From assembly GCA_036504995.1 (NCBI GenBank), contig DASXUG010000001.1, positions 1 to 64,000 of the forward strand: a DNA stretch of 64,000 nucleotides, given 5' to 3'. A program made the position numbers and the translations under genes. Origin of the DNA: DASXUG01 sp036504995. GTDB lineage: Bacteria > Pseudomonadota > Gammaproteobacteria > Burkholderiales > Methylophilaceae. Shown here piece after piece: positions 1-8,560 of this stretch. Positions within the stretch are counted from its first letter, which is position 1. Every line of letters starts with the position of its first letter. Below the pieces are notes generated by a model. It was not told where the DNA came from. It did no database searches and was given only the letters and a program-made list of their open reading frames with translations.

Positions 1-1284
1 GCTGGCATCGGCACGGGTAGACAGTTGTCCTTGGGCGGCTGCGTTAGCGAGTACGTTGGCATCTGCGACCAGTGCATTCACCGCATCAATACATTGATTG
101 AGGTTGTTCTTCAGGGTGTTGAAGTCGCCGTGATAGGTCGCAGTGATCTTCGCAGGAATGTTGCCTTTGGAGATGTCTTCTACGTATTTTGCAGCCACAT
201 TCAATGGGGTGATGACAGCATCTAGGGTGTCATTCACGCCTTGGACGATCTTACGGAAGTCCCCTTGGTGACGGCTAGCATCGGCACGGGTAGACAGTTT
301 GCCTTCTACGGCAGCTTGCGCTAATAGGCTAGCATCGTCTACCAAGGCATTAATATTGGTACGGACTTGTTCAATGGCTTCGTTGACAAAGGCTTTTTTA
401 CCTGGGAACTGTTCTATTTTTGCATCAAGGTCGCCTTCACCAAAGCGTTTCACGCAGGCTAGGGCTTTTTTGCTCATGTCTAGGTGACCAGCGACCATTC
501 TGTTTACCCCAGCAGCAACATCGGCATAACCGCCTTTGAAGCGACTGGCGTCAATGTCCACGTCAATATCGCCAGCTTCGTGTTGGGTGCTGACGTAGTT
601 GAGGGATTGTACTAAGCCATCTAAAGTACGTTGTAATACTTTGATCGAGTACGCTACGCTGGTCTTGTCGCCTTCGGCTACCGTGAACTTGCTTGTTAAG
701 TCACCATTCGAAATTTTATTCGCTAATTCAGCTAATTCGCTGGGCTCTAAGCCTAACATTTTGGCTTCTTTCCCTAATGCTGTGGACATAAAAATGAGTA
801 TGCCAGCTTCAAACACTACACTTAATGCATGAATAATCAATAAGTTAAAGCTTGCCCCCTGTGAGAAAATATAGATACCCGTATTGCCTACCTGCAAAAA
901 GTTAAATGCAACATGGTGCACCGCAATTAACACGGAAGCTGCCAAAATGGGTCTCCAATCTCGGTAGTAAAGCGTAAATGCGAGAAGAATAAAAACAGAA
1001 AAATGTGCCTCACTCATACCATGTGTTTGCTGGATAAATAATCCAGCAAATATCATGAGTGCTGAAGCTATACTTAATCTGGTTGCAAGGCTCGTAGGTA
1101 AGATACGTATTAATGTCCAAGGTATTGCAACCGCTGGTATGCCAATAGCGAGTGCTGCTGCCCAAGAGCCATTCATGCAGGCAATCGCAATACTAATTAA
1201 GAGTAGTATCGCTAGTGTTGCCCCAAGCGTATAGTCTGCTCTCAGTGCCTGAGGGTTTAGGTGGTGGTCTTTGTTTTCGCTCAT
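1..1284 (-). CDS. Methyl-accepting chemotaxis protein, multi-HAMP, 3' end cut by window edge
   Basis: The reading frame opens with ATG at 1284 (MSENKDHH) and stays open for 428 codons to the window edge, so the C-terminus is missing. Roughly residues 19-170 are hydrophobic, with several membrane segments and little room for a large periplasmic sensor domain. After them come HAMP-like helical segments containing the recurring phrases LSTRADAS, KIVQGVN/LKNNLNQ and ISKGNIPAKI. Bases 1-50 and about 277-326 encode the same phrase about 276 bp apart, showing a repeat of about 92 residues. Poly-HAMP arrays of this kind normally connect the membrane part of a receptor to the cytoplasmic methyl-accepting hairpin, which would lie left of the window. 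The signalling domain itself is not visible, so a HAMP-linked kinase is possible but less likely. Confidence 0.8.
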   Translation of the reverse strand, partial: MSENKDHHLNPQALRADYTLGATLAILLLISIAIACMNGSWAAALAIGIPAVAIPWTLIRILPTSLATRLSIASALMIFAGLFIQQTHGMSEAHFSVFILLAFTLYYRDWRPILAASVLIAVHHVAFNFLQVGNTGIYIFSQGASFNLLIIHALSVVFEAGILIFMSTALGKEAKMLGLEPSELAELANKISNGDLTSKFTVAEGDKTSVAYSIKVLQRTLDGLVQSLNYVSTQHEAGDIDVDIDASRFKGGYADVAAGVNRMVAGHLDMSKKALACVKRFGEGDLDAKIEQFPGKKAFVNEAIEQVRTNINALVDDASLLAQAAVEGKLSTRADASRHQGDFRKIVQGVNDTLDAVITPLNVAAKYVEDISKGNIPAKITATYHGDFNTLKNNLNQCIDAVNALVADANVLANAAAQGQLSTRADAS

Positions 1285-1861
1285 GCTGACTGCTCCATTT
1301 GTTTGTATGTCTACTGTCTTTCTAGCTAGTAGATGTCGACTTACATATCGTATTGTTCCAATTGTTTAGATCATTTAAATGCCACAACATATAAACGCTA
1401 TACCCTAGCCATAAAGAAGCTATAAACCAAGCGATAACATGCCGATGGGCGTATTTGGGTTTTTGTCGGCCAATAGCTAACATAATTTTCTCTAAGTTAT
1501 CGCTTCAGTTGATTTTTAAGTTTTAGATTTATATTGAATGGAAAGGTATTTCTACCCATTAAACTTAGTGTACTTAACAGGTTTGCAGTTTGATCGCTGA
1601 AATAAGACGGTTTTACTATCTCTTTTTTGGAGATAAACGGATCTTTATTTTTTAAAGTATCTGCTATCATGCTGATTTAAATGTTAATTGTTTTAAAGAC
1701 CTCGTCAAAGTATACTCTGTGGCACGGGTGGCTCGCAGCCTCCGCATATCCAGATGCTAAGCTTCTAAGGTTTGCTAAAGTCTTGGGTTTGTTAAAGTCT
1801 TGGGTCTGCTAAATTTCGGTCTGCTAAGACCTTGGGCTTTATGCCCACAAGAAGAGTGCCT
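1285..1861. other. Long intergenic region between receptor gene and chrA
   Basis: This 577-base stretch separates two divergently transcribed genes and must hold both promoters. I see no convincing ORF or RNA gene. The only clear structure is the set of short tandem repeats at its right end (1770-1836), entered separately. The rest is AT-rich with no promoter good enough to call. Confidence 0.5.
1770..1836 (+). repeat. Four imperfect ~17-bp tandem repeats upstream of chrA
   Basis: Units begin at 1770, 1787, 1804 and 1819. The first two, GTTTGCTAAAGTCTTGG and GTTTGTTAAAGTCTTGG, differ at one base. The third is shortened to 15 bases and the fourth reads GTCTGCTAAGACCTTGG. The last unit ends about 25 bases before the likely chrA start. 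They may be regulator-binding repeats or simple slippage products. Confidence 0.7.
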
Positions 1862-3223
1862 ATGGACGCAACAAATACAAGCAATATATCAATCCCTGAT
1901 TTAGCCCCTGCCCCTGTTTCACTTACACAAGCCTTTTGGTATTGGCTTAAGCTGGGCTTTATTAGCTTTGGTGGTCCAGCGGGTCAAATCGCCATCATGC
2001 ATCAAGATTTGGTTGAGAAAAAACGCTGGATTTCAGAGCGGCGATTCCTGCATGCCCTTAACTATTGCATGGTGCTACCCGGGCCCGAGGCGCAGCAATT
2101 AGCAACTTACATCGGCTGGCTAATGCATCGCACCAAAGGGGGCATTATTGCAGGTGTTTTATTCGTGTTACCTTCCTTCTTTATTTTAACTGGTCTAGCG
2201 TGGGTGTATATGGAGTATGGCGCCGTACCTGCGGTTGCTGGTGCGCTATTCGGTATTAAACCTGCGGTAGTTGCCATTGTATTGTTTGCGGCATATCGAA
2301 TTGGTTCACGAGCATTAAAGAACCGTGTCCTGTGGTCGATTGCAGCACTGGCTTTTATCGCTATATTCGCTTTCAAGCTACCATTTCCCATGATTGTATT
2401 GGTTGCAGGTTTAATCGGTCACTTGGGTGGGCGTGTTGCGCCACAATACTTTAAGGTGGGTAGTGGGCATGCTGGGGCAGACAAAAGTTTTGGCCCTGCA
2501 TTGATTGATGATGATACCCCAACCCCAGAACATGCCTTGTTTAGCTGGGCAAAAATGCTACGCATGGCCGTAGTCGGAATAGTTATCTGGCTCATTGTCA
2601 TGGCTGGTTTGGTGGCCAGATATGGCTGGGATGCAGCTTTTACCCAAATGGCTTGGTTCTTTACTAAAGCGGCTTTACTGACATTCGGTGGAGCTTATGC
2701 GGTTTTGCCCTATGTGTATCAAGGTGCTGTAGAACACTATCATTGGCTAAACCCAACTCAGATGATTGATGGTTTAGCTTTAGGTGAAACTACGCCTGGC
2801 CCGCTGATTATGGTTGTGACATTCGTTGGGTTTGTAGGAGGCTGGGTGAGCCAAGTATTTGGCTCGCATGCAGTATTTGCTTCAGCTTTTTTGGCGGCTG
2901 CGATCGTGACGTTTTTCACATTTTTGCCTAGCTTTGTATTCATTTTTATGGGCGCTCCATTTATTGAAACCACACATGGAAATCTTAAATTTACGGCACC
3001 ATTAAGCGCGATCACCGCAGCCGTAGTTGGTGTGATTTTTAATTTGGGATTGTTCTTTGCTTACCACGTGTTTTGGCCTTCAGACTTAGGCGGTCATGTT
3101 GAGTGGTTTTCTATTACGCTAACTGCGCTGGCAATAGTGGCTGTATTTCGTTTTAAGATAAATGTCATTCCCATCATACTGGTGAGTGGTATCTTGGGAA
3201 TGGTATTTAAATTGCTTACCTAA
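1862..3223 (+). CDS. chrA: Chromate transporter, CHR family (ChrA)
   Basis: A protein of 453 residues with the two-domain repeat of long-chain CHR transporters. Each half carries the family signature: FGGPAGQIAIMH near residue 40 with LPGPEAQQLATYIG, and LTFGGAYAVLPY with GETTPGPLIMVV in the second half. About ten to twelve hydrophobic segments place it in the inner membrane, where ChrA proteins export chromate and give chromate or sulfate-analogue tolerance. The ATG at 1862 was chosen because AAGAAG (1849-1854) sits 7 bases upstream; in-frame TTG 1832 and ATG 1841 have no ribosome site. No chrB or chrF regulator is adjacent. The gene stands alone between a receptor and a c-di-GMP protein. 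Confidence 0.9.
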   Translation: MDATNTSNISIPDLAPAPVSLTQAFWYWLKLGFISFGGPAGQIAIMHQDLVEKKRWISERRFLHALNYCMVLPGPEAQQLATYIGWLMHRTKGGIIAGVLFVLPSFFILTGLAWVYMEYGAVPAVAGALFGIKPAVVAIVLFAAYRIGSRALKNRVLWSIAALAFIAIFAFKLPFPMIVLVAGLIGHLGGRVAPQYFKVGSGHAGADKSFGPALIDDDTPTPEHALFSWAKMLRMAVVGIVIWLIVMAGLVARYGWDAAFTQMAWFFTKAALLTFGGAYAVLPYVYQGAVEHYHWLNPTQMIDGLALGETTPGPLIMVVTFVGFVGGWVSQVFGSHAVFASAFLAAAIVTFFTFLPSFVFIFMGAPFIETTHGNLKFTAPLSAITAAVVGVIFNLGLFFAYHVFWPSDLGGHVEWFSITLTALAIVAVFRFKINVIPIILVSGILGMVFKLLT

Positions 3224-3260
3224 TGGTCAGTGGGTTTGCAGTGGAGTTAGACTTAAAAGA

Positions 3261-3301
3261 GCAGTACTTATAGAGTGAGGACTGTTTTAGTACTGCATTT
3301 T
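3261..3301 (+). terminator. Possible weak terminator after chrA
   Basis: GCAGTACT (3261-3268) pairs perfectly with AGTACTGC (3289-3296), with a 20-base loop, and is followed by ATTTTTA. The long loop makes it a weak candidate. Confidence 0.35.
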
Positions 3302-3457
3302 TACACCTCAGTTCATGCAATTAAATCAAGCTATCCGATGTAAAATGCTAACCATGGCTCACCGATCAGAGCTTATAACAATAATAATTTAGTAAATGTT
3401 TTGGGGATATGTAAAAAGTGTGTATGCATTTTAAAATGATTAAATATCATATCAATT

Positions 3458-5845
3458 ATGTTTGAACTCATAGTTCCAAGCTTTTATATCTTAACTGGTT
3501 TTTGTTGTTACGCGTGCTTCACCCACTTTGCTGTAGGTTTTGATAGGCCGCGTAATTACCCGCAAATACTGTTTGGTTTTACTACGTTAGTTCTGATGTT
3601 TTTCTCAGTCTTTAATATTCAAACATTAACTGCTGAGACGATAGATAGCTTTGTCGTATCACTCAGATGGACATTGGCTTTTGGCGCTTTGCTTTACGGA
3701 TGTCTGTTTTGGTTTGTTGCAATATCTACAAAAAAAATCCCAGTGGCATTGTCGATATTTGTAGCGATATTTGTGGTGGTTTTGATCGCTATCAATTTCT
3801 CGCAACCATACACCTTACAGTTTAGCCATATTGATGAATTAACTCGGCTAACTTTGCCTTGGGGTGAAACGCTGACTTATGCCATTGGGCAGCCCAACAA
3901 ATACTTTCTTATTCGGGTGCTTACCCTAAATTTAACGTTGTTATATTTAGTTTACGTATTAGGCCGCGTTTACTTTAACGACCGCACGGGCGTTAATCTG
4001 GCCATGTTTCTATCAATGATTTTTCTAATCATTTTTGTTGTTCAGGGTATTTTGGCAAGATTATCCATTATTCATTTTGTCCCGTTGGGAATGTATGGTT
4101 TTCTAGGGCTAGTCGTGACCATGAGTCTGATTCTTCGTCATGATTTACGACAAAAGTCTAGGCTGGCAAATAACGTTTATGACGCCATCGCTGAAGGTAT
4201 GATGGTTTTGGATGCCAACAGTAAAATCATTTCCGTCAATCCCGCTTTCACGCTGATTACTGGATATCAATTAAATGAAGTTCTCGGGCGAGATCCCACG
4301 TATTTAAGTTCTGGTCGGCAAGACGAACGCTTTTACCAAGAAATGTGGGATACAGTCAAGGCAACAGGAAAGTGGCAGGGTGAGCTTTGGAATAAACGCA
4401 AGAGCGGTGAAGCGTACTGTGAGTGGCTATCCATCAGCACTATCTACAACGATGACCACTCCGTGAGTCGCCGAATTGGTTTCCTCAGAGACAACACAGA
4501 TGAGAAGTTAAACGAGGAAATCATCTGGAAACAAGCAAACTTTGATGATTTAACAGGGCTTTTAAACCGACGCGCACTGACTGAGCGCTTAGATCAGGAA
4601 ATTAAACGATCTAGCAGTCTTGGCTTGTCATTTGCATTAATCCTGGTTGACCTTGATCGATTCAAAGAAGTGAATGACATGCTGGGCCACGCTGTTGGAG
4701 ACGCGCTTCTCAAAATAGTCGGTCAGCGCATGGAAAATAGTGTGAGTAGCACATGTGCAATTGGACGGCTAGGTGGGGATGAGTTTGCCATAGTGATAGG
4801 GGATGTTGTAGATATTTCCAATGTGGGCAGTATCGCTTCTACTCTACTGGAACGGCTAGCAACTCCCTATCGGCTAGGGCAGGATTTTGCCTTTACTTCT
4901 GCTAGCATTGGCATTACCTTCTATCCAGAGGATGCTATTGATATTACTTCCTTATGGAAAAACGCAGACCAAGCCATGTATGCTGCCAAGTGTCAGGGGC
5001 GAAATCAATATCAGTATTACACGCCTGAGTTGCAGGAAGCTGCAGATAAGCGAGGCAGGTTATCTAGGGATCTTCACGATGCAGTCCACGGCAACCAGTT
5101 TATCTTGCACTACCAGCCCATTATTAATTTACAGTCAGGGGCTATTCATAAAGCAGAGGCGTTAGTACGTTGGAAACACCCTGAGCTTGGAACGATCAGT
5201 CCTGCAGACTTTATCCCCATTGCAGAAGAAAACGGTCAAATTGTAGAGATCGGCAATTGGGTGTTTTGTGAAGCTGCTAATCAAGTTGCAAGGCTGCGTG
5301 AGATTTATAGTGCGGAGTTCCAAATATCCATTAATAAATCTCCTGTGCAATTTAGAAGTAGCTTAAACAAGCACGATAATTGGCTGGAGTATTTGCAGGA
5401 GAAGGGGCTGTCGGGCAGCAGTATTGTGGTCGAGATCACGGAGGGGCTGCTGATGGAGGCGAAGGATGATATTTATAGTCAACTCATGTTGTTCAGAGAT
5501 AACGGCATGCAAGTTGCGTTGGACGATTTCGGTACTGGCTATTCATCATTATCTTATCTTAAGAAGTTCGACATTGATTATATTAAAATTGACCAGTCAT
5601 TTATACGCAACCTGACCCCGCAATCGGAAGATATTACGCTGTGTGAAGCGATGGTGGTGATGGCACATAAACTCGGCATTAAGGTTATCGCGGAAGGCGT
5701 GGAAACAGAGCAGCAACGCGACTTACTTAAACGAATTGGCTGCGACTATGGTCAAGGTTACTGGTTTTCTAAACCTGTGCCTGCAGATGCTTTTGAAAAG
5801 TATTTAGAAATACATGCTGAGAAAATGGGTTGCAACCTCTTGTAA
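3458..5845 (+). CDS. Membrane-anchored PAS-GGDEF-EAL protein (c-di-GMP turnover)
   Basis: A 795-residue protein. Residues 1 to about 225 hold about seven hydrophobic helices and no large periplasmic loop. A PAS domain follows (about 234-345), then a GGDEF domain with intact GGDEF near residue 437, then an EAL domain with EALVRW near 566, EITEG, DDFGTGYSSL near 688 and AEGVET. Both catalytic cores therefore look intact, so the protein could both make and degrade cyclic di-GMP. The RxxD inhibitory site normally found just before GGDEF is absent (the sequence there is SSTCAIGRLGGDEF), which suggests no product inhibition by that route. There is no operon partner: chrA lies upstream and acr3 converges 18 bases downstream. 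Which activity dominates cannot be told from sequence. Confidence 0.92.
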   Translation: MFELIVPSFYILTGFCCYACFTHFAVGFDRPRNYPQILFGFTTLVLMFFSVFNIQTLTAETIDSFVVSLRWTLAFGALLYGCLFWFVAISTKKIPVALSIFVAIFVVVLIAINFSQPYTLQFSHIDELTRLTLPWGETLTYAIGQPNKYFLIRVLTLNLTLLYLVYVLGRVYFNDRTGVNLAMFLSMIFLIIFVVQGILARLSIIHFVPLGMYGFLGLVVTMSLILRHDLRQKSRLANNVYDAIAEGMMVLDANSKIISVNPAFTLITGYQLNEVLGRDPTYLSSGRQDERFYQEMWDTVKATGKWQGELWNKRKSGEAYCEWLSISTIYNDDHSVSRRIGFLRDNTDEKLNEEIIWKQANFDDLTGLLNRRALTERLDQEIKRSSSLGLSFALILVDLDRFKEVNDMLGHAVGDALLKIVGQRMENSVSSTCAIGRLGGDEFAIVIGDVVDISNVGSIASTLLERLATPYRLGQDFAFTSASIGITFYPEDAIDITSLWKNADQAMYAAKCQGRNQYQYYTPELQEAADKRGRLSRDLHDAVHGNQFILHYQPIINLQSGAIHKAEALVRWKHPELGTISPADFIPIAEENGQIVEIGNWVFCEAANQVARLREIYSAEFQISINKSPVQFRSSLNKHDNWLEYLQEKGLSGSSIVVEITEGLLMEAKDDIYSQLMLFRDNGMQVALDDFGTGYSSLSYLKKFDIDYIKIDQSFIRNLTPQSEDITLCEAMVVMAHKLGIKVIAEGVETEQQRDLLKRIGCDYGQGYWFSKPVPADAFEKYLEIHAEKMGCNLL

Positions 5846-5863
5846 GCTGATGCCTTTAAATAA

Positions 5864-6925
5864 TTAGTTAGTCTCGTACCAAGCTTTACTTTTGTTGACT
5901 ATCGCAACAACAGATAGCATAACGGGTACCTCAATTAACACCCCCACAACTGTGGCTAACGCGGCGCCAGAGTTAAATCCAAATAAAGCAATTGCGGTGG
6001 CTACGGCTAATTCAAAGAAATTTGAAGCACCGATTAAAGCCGACGGCCCAGCGACACAATGCGCGACTTTAAATTTTTTATTCAGCCAATAAGCCAGCAT
6101 GGAGTTGAAATACACCTGAATCACAATTGGTATTGCCAATAAAGCGATGATGGCGGGTTGGTTGATGATCTGCTGACCTTGGAAAGCAAACAGTAGCACC
6201 AAAGTAATCAATAACGCGCTCAGCGATACAGGTTGTATGGTTTTAAGCACGGATTGGAGGGCACGGTCATCGCCTTTTTGTATCAGTAGTTTTCGGATAA
6301 TTTGGCTGATGACAACGGGTACCACAATAAATAGCACCACGGAAATAAAGAGCGTATTCCAAGGCACGGCGATACTAGATAGGCCCAATAAAAAAGCTAC
6401 GATAGGCGCAAATGCAAATAGCATAATAGTGTCATTCATAGCTACTTGAGATAAGGTGAATTTAGGTTCGCCATTGCACAGATTGCTCCACACAAACACC
6501 ATAGCCGTGCATGGCGCTGCTGCTAGTAAAATGAGTCCTGCAATATAACTATCGATCTGATCGACAGGCAGCATTCCCGCGAATAGATGGCGTATAAATA
6601 TCCAAGCGAGTAAGGCCATTGAGAATGGTTTAACCAACCAATTGATGAACAGTGTGACACCTATGCCCCTGATGTGCTGGAATACTTCCCCCATCGCAGT
6701 AAAATCAATTTTAAGTAGCATAGGGATGATCATCAGCCAGATCAATACTGCGACTGGCAGGTTTACCTCTGCAATTTTGATATTGCCTATCGCTTGGAAT
6801 ACGCTAGGGGCTAATTTGCCCAATACAATGCCGACGACAATACACCCTAATACCCACCAAGTGAGATTGCGCTCAAAACTACTGATTTTTGGAGGGGTTT
6901 TAGCAGCAGCTAGATTTTTTGTCAT
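5864..6925 (-). CDS. acr3: Arsenite efflux permease, ACR3 family
   Basis: A 353-residue membrane protein with about ten hydrophobic helices, typical in length for ACR3 (BASS superfamily) permeases that extrude arsenite across the inner membrane using the proton gradient. Family features include the helix-4 cysteine in AAAPCTAMVFVWS and the conserved end of the protein with GASNFFELAVATAIALFG. It is the last gene of a leftward arsenic operon; its ATG lies inside the end of the arsI-like gene (26-base overlap) with AAGAGCG just upstream, which indicates translational coupling. It is convergent with the GGDEF-EAL gene. Confidence 0.95.
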   Translation of the reverse strand: MTKNLAAAKTPPKISSFERNLTWWVLGCIVVGIVLGKLAPSVFQAIGNIKIAEVNLPVAVLIWLMIIPMLLKIDFTAMGEVFQHIRGIGVTLFINWLVKPFSMALLAWIFIRHLFAGMLPVDQIDSYIAGLILLAAAPCTAMVFVWSNLCNGEPKFTLSQVAMNDTIMLFAFAPIVAFLLGLSSIAVPWNTLFISVVLFIVVPVVISQIIRKLLIQKGDDRALQSVLKTIQPVSLSALLITLVLLFAFQGQQIINQPAIIALLAIPIVIQVYFNSMLAYWLNKKFKVAHCVAGPSALIGASNFFELAVATAIALFGFNSGAALATVVGVLIEVPVMLSVVAIVNKSKAWYETN

Positions 6926-7379
6926 CGCTCTTGCCTTTGCGGGAATTAAATTGAATAGTTTCAGCCGCTGGCGCGCAACAGGCTATTGAGCTGTTTTCAG
7001 CGCTATCATTAAAGGTGGGTGCGCTATCTAGCGTATGGTACGTTTCCCAAGCCAATCCTGAGGGGTCTTGTACCCAGTGTTTGTCTGATTTCGCGTAGCA
7101 GCATGTAGTCCCCTCTTGGGTAAGAATATGCATATCTGCTGCTTCTAATCTTGCTCTAATCTCACCAAGCTCTTCATCATTATCAACTTGGATGCCGATA
7201 TGATCTAACCCGACTTTTGCGCCACGCTGACTAATCGCAAAATTGACTAGAGGGTCCTCTAGCATCCATTTGGCGTAGTCGGACTTCTCAACGGAAGGCG
7301 CTGTACCAAATAGTGTGCTATAGAAGGCAATACTCTTGCCTAAATCATCGACTGATACATGTAAATGCATACGTTTCAT
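6900..7379 (-). CDS. arsI: ArsI-like vicinal-oxygen-chelate dioxygenase (C-As lyase / CadI type)
   Basis: A 159-residue glyoxalase/bleomycin-resistance fold protein. Candidate metal ligands are His5 (HLHVSV), His60 (LDHIG) and Glu112 (WETYH), matching the spacing of ArsI enzymes. A vicinal cysteine pair, Cys93-Cys94 (TTCCYA), matches the substrate-thiol site of ArsI, and the C-terminal tail has further cysteine pairs (ACCAP, SSCC at the end). ArsI enzymes cleave the carbon-arsenic bond of trivalent organoarsenicals. Close relatives named CadI are annotated as cadmium-induced, so the organoarsenical role is inferred from the cysteines and from its place between arsR and acr3. It starts 12 bases after the arsR stop. 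Confidence 0.82.
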   Translation of the reverse strand: MKRMHLHVSVDDLGKSIAFYSTLFGTAPSVEKSDYAKWMLEDPLVNFAISQRGAKVGLDHIGIQVDNDEELGEIRARLEAADMHILTQEGTTCCYAKSDKHWVQDPSGLAWETYHTLDSAPTFNDSAENSSIACCAPAAETIQFNSRKGKSDDKKSSCC

Positions 7380-7391
7380 GGTACAGCTCCT

Positions 7392-7718
7392 TTATTTCGT
7401 TGTAGTACAACTTACGTCTGGACAGCAATTCGCTACACCAGCACAGCAGTTTTCAGTTAAATAGGCGAGCAAGCTATTCATGGCTTCGTAATTGGCGGAG
7501 TAGTAGACGTAACGGCTCTCCTGGCGTGAGCCGATCAGCCCTGCATGGCTAAGCTCTTTCAAATGAAATGAAAGCGTGCTGTTGGGGATGCTAAGTTTTT
7601 CGCCAATCACGCCAGCCGATAAGCCTTCTGAACCCGCTTGCACCAGCAATCTAAAAATATCCAGTCGCGCTTCTTGCGCAATCGACGCTAGTCGCTTTAC
7701 CGCTTCTTTTGTATCCAT
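7392..7718 (-). CDS. arsR: Arsenic-responsive repressor ArsR
   Basis: A 108-residue winged-helix protein of the ArsR/SmtB family. The recognition helix region reads SIPNSTLSFHLKELSHAGLI and the wing follows with ESRYVYYSANY. There is no classic ELCVCDL site in the DNA-binding helix. Instead cysteines cluster near the C-terminus: Cys91, Cys92, Cys98, Cys99 and Cys104. The spacing of Cys91/Cys92/Cys98 equals that of the As(III) site Cys95/Cys96/Cys102 described for Acidithiobacillus ferrooxidans ArsR, so this is probably an AfArsR-type sensor. It is second in the leftward operon, 75 bases after arsC and 12 bases before the arsI-like gene. Confidence 0.93.
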   Translation of the reverse strand: MDTKEAVKRLASIAQEARLDIFRLLVQAGSEGLSAGVIGEKLSIPNSTLSFHLKELSHAGLIGSRQESRYVYYSANYEAMNSLLAYLTENCCAGVANCCPDVSCTTTK

Positions 7719-7793
7719 TTGTTTATGCCAGAGGGGTTAAGTTAAAAAGTGTTTAAGCTAAGAAAGTGCTACAGGTCGCTTCATCAAAAGCAG

Positions 7794-8273
7794 TTACGTC
7801 ATAATGCCAGCGATAATATCCAACTCTTTTTTGAGTAAGGATTTGTCTTTTTTGAGCACCTCCAACGGCAACGCTAGAAAAGCTTCAATACGTGCACGTA
7901 GAATTTTGTATGCAGTCATAAAGGCTGCGTTAATTTCCTCATCCGTGCCAGTAACATGCGCTGGATCTTCTACACCCCAATGAGCGCGCAGCACGGGCCC
8001 AAGGTAAGCTGGGCAAGTTTCATTGGCTGCATTGCCGCAAACAGAAATGACGATGTCTGGGGTTGCTGGCAGGTTTTCCCAAGACTTGCTGTAATAGCCA
8101 TCCGTTGCAATGCCTTCACTGGCTAACAGCAATAATGAGCGGGGGTGCACTTGGCCTGTAGGTTTGCTCCCCGCGCTCATGGCGCGCCAGCCTTCTGGCG
8201 CAAGGTGGTTAAAGGTGGCTTCACCTAAGATCGAGCGACAAGAGTTACCAGTACAAAGAAATAATACGTTCAT
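7794..8273 (-). CDS. arsC: Arsenate reductase, low-molecular-weight phosphatase type (ArsC)
   Basis: A 159-residue protein with the N-terminal phosphatase loop CTGNSCRS (Cys7, CX5R). A second catalytic pair, Cys79 and Cys87 (SVCGNAANETCP), corresponds to Cys82/Cys89 of thioredoxin-coupled ArsC, and the conserved Asp-Pro is in GVEDPAHV. It reduces arsenate to arsenite, which acr3 then exports. This version ends in a longer lysine-rich helix than Gram-positive ArsC, as is usual in proteobacterial members. It is the first gene of the operon; GGAG lies about 9 bases before the ATG at 8273. Confidence 0.94.
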   Translation of the reverse strand: MNVLFLCTGNSCRSILGEATFNHLAPEGWRAMSAGSKPTGQVHPRSLLLLASEGIATDGYYSKSWENLPATPDIVISVCGNAANETCPAYLGPVLRAHWGVEDPAHVTGTDEEINAAFMTAYKILRARIEAFLALPLEVLKKDKSLLKKELDIIAGIMT

Positions 8274-8340
8274 GATGAATAGGCTCCACTGATTTGCAAT
8301 CAGGTAATAAGGTAAGTCTTAATTTTGTTACGATAAATCT

Positions 8341-8370
8341 ATTATTCTATAAATATAGAAATATTGTCAA
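8341..8370 (-). promoter_or_regulatory. Predicted sigma70 promoter of the ars operon
   Basis: On the minus strand TTGACA (8365-8370) is followed after 18 bases by AATAAT (8341-8346), each a good match to the -35 and -10 consensus. Transcription would start near 8334, about 60 bases before arsC. A TAGAAT hexamer at 15-base spacing is an alternative -10. Confidence 0.6.
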
Positions 8371-8377
8371 CAATATT
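8345..8377. promoter_or_regulatory. Two adjacent perfect palindromes, likely ArsR operator
   Basis: TTCTAT-AAAT-ATAGAA (8345-8360) and AATATTGT-CA-ACAATATT (8360-8377) are perfect inverted repeats that abut. Together they cover the -35 box and the spacer of the predicted arsC promoter, which is where a repressor would block polymerase. Assignment to ArsR is inferred from position. Confidence 0.55.
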
Positions 8378-8560
8378 TTTTGATGACTTTTAGCTGCTAG
8401 GTTTGTTTGAAAATACTGAAAATGAGCCGAGTTGTTTAACCTGGTTGCTTTGATAATAATTCTGCAAAATTTCTAAAGTAAAGTAGATGCGTATTTTCAT
8501 CGTTTGACAATGCGCTTGTGGTCGGCGAGTATGTAGGCATTTTAGTCATTGGATTCTAGA

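Noticed and set aside
1430..1530. Flagellar sigma28 promoter upstream of the chemotaxis receptor
   Set aside because: GCGATAA and TAAA are present on the minus strand but with the wrong spacing (17 instead of 15 bases) and a weak -10 core; another GCCGAT on the plus strand faces the wrong gene.
2107..2391. Minus-strand frame of 94 residues inside chrA
   Set aside because: It is a shadow of the well-supported ChrA frame, has no ribosome site and no recognisable protein pattern.
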